Shown: positions 12,833 to 19,670 of the stretch, piece by piece
Position numbering within the stretch: the first letter of the stretch is position 1
How the letters are laid out: each line of letters opens with the position of its first letter
IMG/VR virus record: IMGVR_UViG_3300025133_000112
Span: 1 to 60,075 of that record
Direction: 5' to 3' (one strand)
Length of the DNA: 60,075 nucleotides
DNA from: a virus
The notes under the pieces: model-generated
What the model saw: the letters and a program-made list of their open reading frames with translations, nothing else
Told to the model about the DNA's origin: nothing
The model's database searches: none
Position numbers and translations under genes: made by a program

Positions 12833-12850
12833 ATTTTAATTATTTACTTT
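12833..12850 (-). promoter_or_regulatory. Late-promoter element (exact copy)
   Basis: On the - strand AAAGTAAATAATTAAAAT, identical to the 18-nt consensus; upstream of gp19. Confidence 0.75.
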
Positions 12851-12952
12851 TTAATATATAGTTATGTTTAAAGTATTGAATTAATAGAAAATTCAATAAA
12901 ATCAATATCTTGTATATTTGTCAAAATAAATGTATTATTTATCACTTTTTTG

Positions 12953-12981
12953 TTTACAATTACTAGTATGTATATTATATT
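12953..12981 (+). promoter_or_regulatory. Early promoter with conserved downstream box
   Basis: TTTACA (12953-12958), 17-nt spacer, TATATT (12976-12981), then AGATCTAGAAGTT. The 19 bases TATATTAGATCTAGAAGTT are repeated exactly at the - strand promoter at 55441-55436. Drives the 13.0-14.8 kb operon. Confidence 0.65.
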
Positions 12982-13027
12982 AGATCTAGAAGTTAACATA
13001 AACAATATAACTTAAGGAGAACTAAAC

Positions 13028-13315
13028 ATGGAAAGAATAAACATAACAAATCAGGAAAGAACAGATCAGATAAATTTCCTTACAGATGCAATCAGAAATA
13101 ATGATGTTGTTGAGGTAGAAAAAGCAAAATGTAGAGTTAATCATCTTGCTGGATTAGAGATATACAAAGTATCTGCATATGATGAAGCAAAATATAATAT
13201 TGAGATTGCAACAACACAAGAAGATAGAGAGCATTGGATAGTTATGGCTGAAATAGAATGCCGAGCAATACATGCAAGAGAATATGAAAAGAGAAGAGAT
13301 GAAAGAAGAAAATAA
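13028..13315 (+). CDS. Early helical phage protein
   Basis: 95 residues, first gene of the operon behind a strong RBS (TTAAGGAGAACTAAAC). Highly charged and helical (Glu/Arg/Ala-rich), ending in the basic stretch RAIHAREYEKRRDERRK. No known family. The combination of an early promoter, strong RBS and an all-helical fold is typical of small host-takeover proteins, but no target can be named. A UUCG hairpin follows the stop. Confidence 0.65.
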   Translation: MERINITNQERTDQINFLTDAIRNNDVVEVEKAKCRVNHLAGLEIYKVSAYDEAKYNIEIATTQEDREHWIVMAEIECRAIHAREYEKRRDERRK

Positions 13316-13322
13316 TTTAAAT

Positions 13323-13340
13323 AGCCCTCTTCGGAGGGCT
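13323..13340 (+). terminator. UUCG-capped hairpin between early genes
   Basis: AGCCCTC-TTCG-GAGGGCT, 7 bp with a very stable tetraloop. No T-run follows (TAAGGAGAAC, which is the next RBS), so partial attenuation or RNA processing and stabilisation is more likely than full termination. Confidence 0.55.
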
Positions 13341-13355
13341 TAAGGAGAACTAAAC

Positions 13356-13565
13356 ATGGCTATAATAAATCTAAAATCTATTAATAATGGACCAATTAGA
13401 GAAGTTAAGCGTTTTGATAATGATACAATAATTTTAAGTTGGGATGAATTTGAAACATACTTTGCTTCAGAAAATCCGCATTATAAAAATATTGGGATAA
13501 TTGTTGATCTAAAAGAAGCTTTTGAAATTTATGATGCTTATGATATAATACCTTTAGAAGAATAA
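13356..13565 (+). CDS. Small acidic early protein
   Basis: 69 residues with RBS AAGGAGAACT. Sequence MAIINLKSINNGPIREVKRF...IILSWDEFETYF...IIVDLKEAFEIYDAYDIIPLEE suggests a compact alpha/beta fold rich in Asp/Glu. Not recognised. Same RBS context as its neighbours, so part of the same early transcript. Confidence 0.6.
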   Translation: MAIINLKSINNGPIREVKRFDNDTIILSWDEFETYFASENPHYKNIGIIVDLKEAFEIYDAYDIIPLEE

Positions 13566-13578
13566 GGAGAACTAAAAA

Positions 13579-13764
13579 ATGCCTACTATTTTAAATCTTC
13601 ATCATTATGGAAATGCTCTTCATGTATATTGTAGATTAAGAGATTTAGGTATTCCTAGAAGTATTGCAAAGAAAATTGGATGGATTTATGAAAATATTCT
13701 TCATCCAGTATTGTATATATTTCCTAAATGGATTTATAGAAATATTATATATAGGGAGAACTAA
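13579..13764 (+). CDS. Small basic early protein
   Basis: 61 residues, RBS AAGGAGAACT. A Tyr/Ile/Trp-rich C-terminal half (IGWIYENILHPVLYIFPKWIYRNIIY) is hydrophobic enough for a peripheral or one-span membrane association, though Pro and Lys interrupt it. No family recognised. The last codons contain the RBS of the next gene (AGGGAGAACT). Confidence 0.5.
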   Translation: MPTILNLHHYGNALHVYCRLRDLGIPRSIAKKIGWIYENILHPVLYIFPKWIYRNIIYREN

Positions 13765-13766
13765 TT

Positions 13767-14366
13767 ATGACAAAATATGTATATAGAGTCCAAAATAAAG
13801 ATGGGCAAGGACCATATAATAGTAGTCATATATGGAGAAGTATACCACATATTAAAGAAAATAATAGACCCACACCATGTGAAGAGAATTTAGGTGATAT
13901 TCTTTTTATGATGAAAAAAGAATTTGGTGGTAAAAATGTATTATTTGGTTTTACTAAATTAACTAATTTAAGAAAATGGTTTACTAAAAAAGAATTAGAA
14001 AATTTAAAAGAAATAGGATATGTTATTTATAAATTTAAAGCTAAAGAAATTACTGAAGGTGAAAGACAATGTATTTTTGTTCCAAATGGAAAAGGTATAA
14101 AATATAACTTTAAAAAGGAGAATAAAATGCCAAGAGATATAAAAGATGTTATGATTAAAGTAATGGATCTAATTCCAATAGATTTTGAAGATAGGGAATA
14201 TCTTATTAGGGACATTAAAAGAATAGGAAAAGATAGTTTTTGGAAAGCACCAGAAGTTTTGTGTCAGTCTTGGGTTGATTTTGGTGATATATTAGAATGT
14301 TACTTAGAACCTAATAATGATGAAGATTGGATACTGAAAATAAAACAAATAATGGGAGATGTATAA
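13767..14366 (+). CDS. Phage hypothetical with GYVIY-type domain fused to a second small gene
   Basis: 199 residues. Residues 1-~115 resemble a common phage hypothetical family: KYVYRVQNKDGQGPYN..., then FGFTKLTNLRKWFTKKELENLKEIGYVIYKFKAKEI. At codon 121 (14127) there is an in-frame ATG preceded by AAAAAGGAGAATAAA, a perfect operon-style RBS, and the following 79 residues (MPRDIKDVMIKVMDLIP...) look like an independent small protein. So this is either an in-frame fusion created by loss of a stop codon or a gene with an internal start producing a second, shorter protein. Confidence 0.65.
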   Translation: MTKYVYRVQNKDGQGPYNSSHIWRSIPHIKENNRPTPCEENLGDILFMMKKEFGGKNVLFGFTKLTNLRKWFTKKELENLKEIGYVIYKFKAKEITEGERQCIFVPNGKGIKYNFKKENKMPRDIKDVMIKVMDLIPIDFEDREYLIRDIKRIGKDSFWKAPEVLCQSWVDFGDILECYLEPNNDEDWILKIKQIMGDV

Positions 14367-14378
14367 AGGAGAAATAAA

Positions 14379-14756
14379 ATGGATGTAGAACAAAATATTA
14401 TAGATCAAAAATATGTAAATAAAGTTAATAAAGGTAAAAAAATAACATCATGGTCTTGTACTAATTGTAATAAAATTATATCAAAATTATCATGGTCTAA
14501 ATTTTGTCCTGATTGTGGTAATAAATTTCCAACATTTATTGATTTAAATAAGAGTGTTGTAGAACAAAATAAGAATTATCAGATTGAATCAAAAAGACTA
14601 CATAATTTATTTAAATCAGATCTTGAAGAAGAGTTTGGTGTACAAAATCATATCAAAAAAGAAAAACTATTTATAATTGCCTATGAATATGGACATGCTA
14701 GAGGATTACATGATGTATTAGATTATTATAGTGACTTAGTAGAATTAATAAAATAA
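14379..14756 (+). CDS. Zinc-ribbon protein with phage C-terminal helical domain
   Basis: 125 residues. Residues ~25-50 form a zinc ribbon: SWSCTNCNK...KFCPDCGNKF (two CxxC pairs). The C-terminal ~55 residues, KKEKLFIIAYEYGHARGLHDVLDYYSDLVELI, match a small phage domain (GH..G...V..YY.DLV.L) found at the end of various early proteins. The ribbon suggests nucleic-acid or RNA polymerase contact, but nothing further is known. RBS AAAGGAGAAATAAA. Confidence 0.65.
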   Translation: MDVEQNIIDQKYVNKVNKGKKITSWSCTNCNKIISKLSWSKFCPDCGNKFPTFIDLNKSVVEQNKNYQIESKRLHNLFKSDLEEEFGVQNHIKKEKLFIIAYEYGHARGLHDVLDYYSDLVELIK

Positions 14757-14758
14757 TT

Positions 14759-14786
14759 CTGACAAGTATATTTTTTGATTTATAAT
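14759..14786 (+). promoter_or_regulatory. Early promoter with a conserved 22-nt downstream box
   Basis: CTGACA (14759-14764), 16-nt spacer, TATAAT (14781-14786). From the -10 onward, 22 bases (TATAATAGGTCTTGTGG + TTGGG, 14781-14802) are repeated exactly at the - strand promoter near 55573-55552. Confidence 0.65.
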
Positions 14787-14842
14787 AGGTCTTGTGGTTG
14801 GGTATATTTAGTGAATAATATTAAAACAAAAGGAGAAATAAA

Positions 14843-15241
14843 ATGACAGATACAACAGGAATGTACAAGAAAATCATAGATATTATGACTAAGGGTGGTT
14901 ATAAAACAGATGAGATGGTTATTTATATTGCTAAAAATAAGCCATCAGTATTTTTAGATGTATGGGAATCTTTATACAAACCATTTAGTGATAAAGAAAT
15001 TTTTGATTTTAAGATTATTGAAATTATGATGAAAAAAGAATCAAAAATTCCATGTATAAAAGAGATTAGAAGATTAGGAATAGAAAATGGTTTAAAAGAA
15101 GCAAAAGAACTTATTGAAAGAATTGAAAATGAATATGATATATTTCGAGATACATCTCTTCCAAATATTGATAGAAGATGTGATTATGTATTTCCAGCAA
15201 ATATTTATAATATGTATAATAAAATAAAAGAATATCTATAG
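14843..15241 (+). CDS. Protein with a short ribosomal L7/L12 C-terminal-like helix pair
   Basis: 132 residues. Residues ~73-98, KIPCIKEIRRLGIENGLKEAKELIER, match the part of the bL12 C-terminal domain that binds translation factors (V..IK.VR...GLGLKEAK.LVE). Phage-encoded bL12-like proteins are known from metagenomes. The flanking sequence is not ribosomal, so this may mimic L7/L12 to affect translation factors, or be a chance reuse of the fold. Has its own early promoter and RBS and is followed by a strong terminator. Confidence 0.6.
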   Translation: MTDTTGMYKKIIDIMTKGGYKTDEMVIYIAKNKPSVFLDVWESLYKPFSDKEIFDFKIIEIMMKKESKIPCIKEIRRLGIENGLKEAKELIERIENEYDIFRDTSLPNIDRRCDYVFPANIYNMYNKIKEYL

Positions 15242-15257
15242 AATAAGAATTTAAAAC

Positions 15258-15297
15258 AAAATGGGTCCAATAAAATTAATTTTATTGGACCCATTTT
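15258..15297. terminator. Bidirectional intrinsic terminator
   Basis: Two 20-nt perfect inverted arms (AAAATGGGTCCAATAAAATT and its complement, 15258-15277 / 15278-15297) between the convergent early operon and the sheath gene. A- and T-runs on both sides allow function on both strands. Confidence 0.9.
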
Positions 15298-15305
15298 CTA
15301 TTTTA

Positions 15306-17183
15306 TTAAGCTTTCTTTATTACTTCATCAAAGCTAACACCCTGTTTAACATTTACAAAATCAAGAATAATAAATTCAGCAGTCATAGTAGGCTTAACAT
15401 ATATAACTCCTCTAAATTCATTTCTTGAAATTACTTCAGGTGTATTTACTGTATCACTAACATCGACATAAAATTCAGTAATACCTTCTCTACCTTGAAC
15501 ATCTCGTAAATAAGGATCAACTAAACCTTTAAATTGACGTCTAGTGTATGGAGTATTTTTTTCACCCATAAAATATTTAGCTGCTAGAGCAATAGCCTTT
15601 TCAATTACAAGAAATAACCATCTGACGTCTAGTCTATTAAATGAACTTGGGGCTGCTAATAGAGTTTTTTGACCAAGAACAACATGACCATCACCAGGAC
15701 TTGTTATAATTGGATTAACATTAGCTTGATATAATTGATCTCTATAAGTTAATTTAGGATTAACTGCAAGCTTACTAGAATTCTTAACTAATCCTCTATT
15801 ATAAAATGCTGGAGCAAACCAAGGATCTCTTGTAAAGTGAGATTGAGCAGTAATACCAGCAACATCACCAGTCATAGGAACCCAACGATATTTATCTGCA
15901 TATGAATCATACTGATATTTCCAGTTACCATATAATGAAGCCCAGCTTGAACTTTTATTTAGAGTAGTAGTTGCATATGTTATCATATTAGATACTGCTG
16001 TAGCAACAGTTGAAACACCAACTACATCTGCTTTAGGCACATTTAATACGGCTATACAATCTTTTCTATCTTCAGTTAGATTATCTACAATATAAGCACC
16101 AGTAACAGCATCATTATTTGCACCATCTATAATCATTGATACATCAATCTCTTCTTTATTTTCGAAAAGATCATAACCAGTAGTTATATCACCAACAGCA
16201 GGATATCCATTTACTCCACCAGCAAGTACTGTTCCTATTTGAGAAGCAGGAGTATCAGTATTTGATGCTTTATCAAAAAGTAAAATATAATTTGAAGAAG
16301 TATTGATAAAATCTTCACAGTAATAATTTATATTATCAAGATTTTTTGCACCAGCAGTAAGAGAAACTGTCCATTTTTCTAGAATTGTATCAGAATCTGC
16401 ACCATCAATAACAGCAATTGCTACTTCACCAGCAAGAGGAGCATAATCAAATTCATCAACAAATGCAACTCCAGATATAATATCTTCTGTAGCAAAATCA
16501 TCTGCATTAGCAATAGCTACTTTTATATCAGATCCTCTTTCACCAGGATATTTAGCAAATATCTGCCATTTAGAATTATCAGCAGCAAATGTTGGTGTAT
16601 AATTTTCAACATCTTCATCATTACCAATATAATCACTAGCTGCAACTGGTGCACCATCAGCATCTACAATACCAGCCATTGTTGCTTCAGAGCTTGAAAA
16701 AGGATTAGCATTATCAACATCATTTGTATCAACAAATGTTCCTGTTGTGACTGATACTGTGACGTCATTTGTATCAATTGCAATTACTATACCTTCACCA
16801 TCATTACTATTAACACTATCACCTGTAATATCATCTCCAACTGAAAATGGAGCAGCATCATCAAGAGTTATAACAATATAATTTGCACTATCAATTTCTA
16901 AACCACCATTCTTTGCTGTAGCATCATCAACAGCTCTTACAACATATAAAGTACTAGCATATTGTAAAAAGTTCCATGCTGAATACCAATGTTCATATGT
17001 ATCATCATCTGGTTGATAAAATGTTGAAAGCAATTCGCTATCTTGTGTTATTAATGTTCTTTGAAAACAAGGACCCCATCTATATGCACCTACTACTCCT
17101 GTACTTGTAGTAGAAACCGCAGGTACAGATACAGAAAGGTCTTTTTCCTTTGTAACAACTTGTGGACTTAAATAAAAACCCAT
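15306..17183 (-). CDS. 18: Tail sheath protein gp18, with inserted virion domain
   Basis: 625 residues (T4 gp18 659). N-terminus MGFYLSPQVVTKEKDLS..VPAVSTTSTGVVGAYRWGPCF...I.....L...F fits the sheath pattern, and the conserved C-terminal domain is clear: TPYTRRQFKGLVDPYLRDVQ, then FYVDVSDTVNTPEVISRNE, FRGVIYVKPTMTAEFIILDF. Forms the contractile outer tail. Residues ~103-173 hold a copy of the ITGDS...GTFV domain also found in gp23, gp53 and the 130-residue protein at 59574. A late element lies 44 nt upstream; a bidirectional terminator follows. Confidence 0.95.
   Translation of the reverse strand: MGFYLSPQVVTKEKDLSVSVPAVSTTSTGVVGAYRWGPCFQRTLITQDSELLSTFYQPDDDTYEHWYSAWNFLQYASTLYVVRAVDDATAKNGGLEIDSANYIVITLDDAAPFSVGDDITGDSVNSNDGEGIVIAIDTNDVTVSVTTGTFVDTNDVDNANPFSSSEATMAGIVDADGAPVAASDYIGNDEDVENYTPTFAADNSKWQIFAKYPGERGSDIKVAIANADDFATEDIISGVAFVDEFDYAPLAGEVAIAVIDGADSDTILEKWTVSLTAGAKNLDNINYYCEDFINTSSNYILLFDKASNTDTPASQIGTVLAGGVNGYPAVGDITTGYDLFENKEEIDVSMIIDGANNDAVTGAYIVDNLTEDRKDCIAVLNVPKADVVGVSTVATAVSNMITYATTTLNKSSSWASLYGNWKYQYDSYADKYRWVPMTGDVAGITAQSHFTRDPWFAPAFYNRGLVKNSSKLAVNPKLTYRDQLYQANVNPIITSPGDGHVVLGQKTLLAAPSSFNRLDVRWLFLVIEKAIALAAKYFMGEKNTPYTRRQFKGLVDPYLRDVQGREGITEFYVDVSDTVNTPEVISRNEFRGVIYVKPTMTAEFIILDFVNVKQGVSFDEVIKKA
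16665..16877 (-). repeat. Shared virion domain, copy in sheath (most diverged)
   Basis: Encodes residues ~103-173 of gp18: FSVGDDITGDSVNSNDGEG, then V.V.VTTGTFVDTNDVDNANPF. Same order of motifs as the copies at 36276, 38380 and 59679. Confidence 0.8.
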
Positions 17184-17226
17184 ATGTTTATCTCCTTTAT
17201 GTTAAAATTTATTTTTTTATTCTTTT

Positions 17227-17244
17227 ATTTTAATTATTTACTTT
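17227..17244 (-). promoter_or_regulatory. Late-promoter element (exact copy)
   Basis: AAAGTAAATAATTAAAAT on the - strand, 44 nt before the sheath ATG. Confidence 0.75.
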
Positions 17245-17276
17245 ATTTATTGACAATTATTATAAAAATAAATAAA

Positions 17277-17312
17277 AATGGGTAGAAAGCGTTTCATAGC
17301 CACCTACCCATT
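17277..17312 (-). terminator. Intrinsic terminator after the 161-residue structural gene
   Basis: On the - strand AATGGGTAG (17312-17304) pairs with CTACCCATT (17285-17277), followed by TTTATTTATTT. Sits between the 17351 gene and the sheath promoter. Confidence 0.7.
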
Positions 17313-17350
17313 ATTAACTTAATCTCTAAATATTAAATATGTCTTAATTA

Positions 17351-17836
17351 TTAATCAGTATAATCTCCGGTAACAATTTCACCAACAGTCAATGCACCTG
17401 TCAATGGCTTTGTAACTGCAACAAATCCAGCACCTTGAGCAGCATCTGTAAGCTTTAGAACAGCAATACCAGAAGCGGCTGTTTGAATCATAAGATGAAG
17501 ATTAGCTGTGAGAGCTGTGAGAACTTCACCAGTAGAGGCTGTGATTGAATCAGGAGCAAGAGTACTTGCAAGACCTGCACCAGTTGAATCATCAGAAACT
17601 AGAAATTCAAGATTCCTGACACCTGTAAGGGTATTTCCATCAACATCCTGACATGTGATTGTGATTGTGATTGCATTTGTTGTACTAGCTGCAATTACAA
17701 TTGAAAACTGTGCTGGACCTTCTGTCATTGCCCTTACTGACTCAGTTACATTTACTAGTGCAGTAGAATTATCTATCTTGTTTGCACCAGATATATGAAG
17801 CTCCTGACATTTTATTACATCAAATAAATTTTCCAT
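17351..17836 (-). CDS. Ig-like virion surface protein (probable decoration protein)
   Basis: 161 residues, Thr/Ala/Val-rich all-beta protein. The block ITITITCQDVDGNTLTGVRNLEFLVSDDSTGAG...STGEVLTALTANLHLMIQTAASGIAVLKLTDA follows a pattern I recognise from many phage virion proteins (V..QC.DA.GN.L...R.V..WLSD...G..., then G..L......L.LTDA.G...L.V). In those phages the protein is a structural or head-decoration component. Codon use is regular. RBS AAGGAGAAA; ends in its own terminator, so it may be expressed at high level. Confidence 0.6.
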   Translation of the reverse strand: MENLFDVIKCQELHISGANKIDNSTALVNVTESVRAMTEGPAQFSIVIAASTTNAITITITCQDVDGNTLTGVRNLEFLVSDDSTGAGLASTLAPDSITASTGEVLTALTANLHLMIQTAASGIAVLKLTDAAQGAGFVAVTKPLTGALTVGEIVTGDYTD

Positions 17837-17862
17837 TTTTTTCTCCTTAAATTGTTTATTAT

Positions 17863-18135
17863 TTAAACTACATCTATTAAAGTTATTAAATCTTCAATAG
17901 TTTCTTCCTTTTCTACTTCTACTTCTACTTCTTCAACTTCTAATTTGTCTTCCTTTAAATCTTCTTCTAATTCTACTTCCATTTCATCTTCAACCTTTTC
18001 AAGAATAGATGAAAATTTCATTGCAATTTCATCATCATATTCAGAAATACCAGCTGGAACTTCTAAAAGTTCTCTTCCACCTGCATCCAATGTTAAATTT
18101 ATTCTTTTTCCTATTAAATTAAGATATTTTCCCAT
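17863..18135 (-). CDS. Small acidic protein, possibly virion-associated
   Basis: 90 residues. N-terminal ~45 form a small beta domain (YLNLIGKRINLTLDAGGRELLEVPAGIS...). The C-terminal half is an extreme Glu/Val repeat (VELEEDLKEDKLEVEEVEVE). Unrecognised; lies between neck and decoration-like genes, so a structural or chaperone role is plausible. Confidence 0.5.
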   Translation of the reverse strand: MGKYLNLIGKRINLTLDAGGRELLEVPAGISEYDDEIAMKFSSILEKVEDEMEVELEEDLKEDKLEVEEVEVEVEKEETIEDLITLIDVV

Positions 18136-18150
18136 ATTATACTATCCTTA

Positions 18151-18753
18151 TTATATATTACCAAAAACATCTGATTCTGAAAGATCTAAAATATCCGCTA
18201 TATTTGTTAATTGATCTTCTTCATCTGAATTTGTTATTGGTTCTTGATTAATAACATCTATCTCATCGATATTTACGTTTATGTCTTCATATGAATATTC
18301 AAATAATTTACATGTTAATTTATAAGAGTATTCTTTATGATTAAATTGATAAAAACCTTCTTTATCTTCTACATGAATAACTTCAAAAATTCTATCACTA
18401 ATAGGATGATATATTAAATCATCTTCTTTGGGTGGTTGACCAACTAAACCTTTAAAATTTTCGATTTCTACTGATAAAGTAATTTGATTATCAGGTGTAA
18501 AACCAAATTTACCAAATATATCACCTAATCCATCAAAATTTGAATAATTTTCAATATAAAATGTTACTGGTTTATTTTCTGTAAAACTTCCTAATGCATC
18601 TTCACCGAATATTTGATCTTCCTTAACATATTCTCTAGGTAAAAAATACATATCAATTCCTCTAATTTCTATAAGCTCATGTGTTGCATTAGCATATAAT
18701 TTAGCTTCATTGTTATCTGGAAAATATGTATTTTTAAAGTAAGGATTACTCAT
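18151..18753 (-). CDS. 14: Neck protein gp14
   Basis: 200 residues (T4 gp14 256). Connects head and tail together with gp13. Matches the neck-protein pattern in order: NPYFKNTYF, ATHELIEIRGIDMYFLPREYV, DQIFGEDALGSFTENKPVTFYIENY, FDGLGDIFGKFGF, then LSVEIENF and PKEDDLIYHPISDRIFEVIHV. The C-terminal 40 residues are acidic. Clustered with gp13 (23641) and small virion proteins. Confidence 0.88.
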   Translation of the reverse strand: MSNPYFKNTYFPDNNEAKLYANATHELIEIRGIDMYFLPREYVKEDQIFGEDALGSFTENKPVTFYIENYSNFDGLGDIFGKFGFTPDNQITLSVEIENFKGLVGQPPKEDDLIYHPISDRIFEVIHVEDKEGFYQFNHKEYSYKLTCKLFEYSYEDINVNIDEIDVINQEPITNSDEEDQLTNIADILDLSESDVFGNI

Positions 18754-19089
18754 CTATATGGCTCTAACTTTATTTATTTTAAATCTATAGTCCTCTACGA
18801 GTGGTAGATCACTCCCTAGATTTGAATCGTATGTTGCTTTAATGGTTACCATTCTAACCGTATCAGAATCATCAGTGATAGCAAGGTCATCACCAGAAAG
18901 CACTATATAAACAGTAGTTGCAGGTGTTTCTACAACATCTTCTCTACTATTAATTATAACTCCTGATATGTTACTTAAAGACCAAGTTATAGTTTTTGGC
19001 ATAACAGAATATTCATTTTCATCAAATCCTGAAACTGATAATATAAATGTAGATTCTTCAAATGCTTCTTCATTAATATATAATGGCAT
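18754..19089 (-). CDS. Probable Ig-like structural protein
   Basis: 111 residues, all-beta composition. TFILSVSGFDENEYSVMPKTITWSLSNISGVIIN, then VYIVLSGDDLAITDD, VRMVTIKATYDSNLGSDLPLVEDYRFKIN resembles the BIG/Ig-like modules used on phage tails and heads. Stop codon directly abuts the gp14 start (18754/18753). Small and without a unique motif, so only a structural role is inferred. Confidence 0.55.
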   Translation of the reverse strand: MPLYINEEAFEESTFILSVSGFDENEYSVMPKTITWSLSNISGVIINSREDVVETPATTVYIVLSGDDLAITDDSDTVRMVTIKATYDSNLGSDLPLVEDYRFKINKVRAI

Positions 19090-19102
19090 TGTTATTCCTA
19101 AA

Positions 19103-19129
19103 GGTGAGATACTAATTTAGTATCTCACC
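19103..19129 (-). terminator. Hairpin after the 19137 gene
   Basis: GGTGAGATACTA / TAGTATCTCACC, 12 bp with a 3-nt loop, then TTTAGG on the - strand. The short T-run suggests weak termination or mRNA 3' protection. Confidence 0.6.
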
Positions 19130-19136
19130 AATAAAA

Positions 19137-19505
19137 TTAGGTTGGATCAGTAAATTCACAATCAAATGCAGGAACAGTAACAGTATTTGTTGCTGTTAGA
19201 GCTTGTGAAGTACAAGTTGTAGTTAACTTAATTACAGATGATAATGAAAGTACAATATGAAGAGCTGTGCCAGTATCTGTAATTGTAATATCTGATTGTT
19301 GAGCAACAGTAAGTTTTCTACCACTAACATCACCAGCAGCTATAGTATAATCACCATTACCATCACCAGCAGTTAATGTTATATTTGCTAGACTGTTTGT
19401 TAGGTTTGCTGGTGTACCTGCATCACTAGTTACATCCAATTGTGTACATGTTGCAATTTCGTCTAAGGCTGCGTCTAAAACAGCATCACTTACGCTTTTT
19501 CCCAT
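19137..19505 (-). CDS. Small virion-type beta protein
   Basis: 122 residues. The start MGKSVSDAVLDAALDEIATCTQLDVTS...GTPANLTNSLA and the later AAGDVSGRKLTVAQQSDITITDTGTALHIVL...SVIKLTTTCTSQALT match a widespread short phage protein family found among structural genes. Function is not known to me; a tail- or head-associated beta protein is likely. Start overlaps the stop of the preceding 39-residue gene (TAATG). Confidence 0.6.
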   Translation of the reverse strand: MGKSVSDAVLDAALDEIATCTQLDVTSDAGTPANLTNSLANITLTAGDGNGDYTIAAGDVSGRKLTVAQQSDITITDTGTALHIVLSLSSVIKLTTTCTSQALTATNTVTVPAFDCEFTDPT

Positions 19506-19624
19506 TATTTTTCTCCTTTATTTTTACTCTTTTTAAATTTATTACCCATAGGTATTGAAGCATTTTGAACTTCTAAAACAATGCTTTTACTTTTCTTTTC
19601 ATTTTTCTCATTTTTATCGGTCAT
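19505..19624 (-). CDS. 39-residue Lys-rich protein
   Basis: ATG at 19624 with RBS AGGAGAATATTAAAT, stop at 19507-19505 overlapping the next start. Extremely Lys/Asn/Glu-rich (MTDKNEKNEKKSKSIVLEVQ...). A perfect late element 29 nt upstream makes this the first gene of a late transcript, which supports its reality. Unknown function. Confidence 0.55.
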   Translation of the reverse strand: MTDKNEKNEKKSKSIVLEVQNASIPMGNKFKKSKNKGEK

Positions 19625-19652
19625 ATTTAATATTCTCCTATATTAAGTTTTA

Positions 19653-19670
19653 ATTTTAATTATTTACTTT
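19653..19670 (-). promoter_or_regulatory. Late-promoter element (exact copy)
   Basis: AAAGTAAATAATTAAAAT on the - strand; its first base coincides with the last base of the fibre gene stop, so it starts a new transcript at the fibre's 3' end. Confidence 0.75.

Noticed and set aside
17251-17280. TTGACA on the + strand as a promoter
   Set aside because: No -10 at suitable spacing and no + strand gene downstream; lies between two - strand virion genes.
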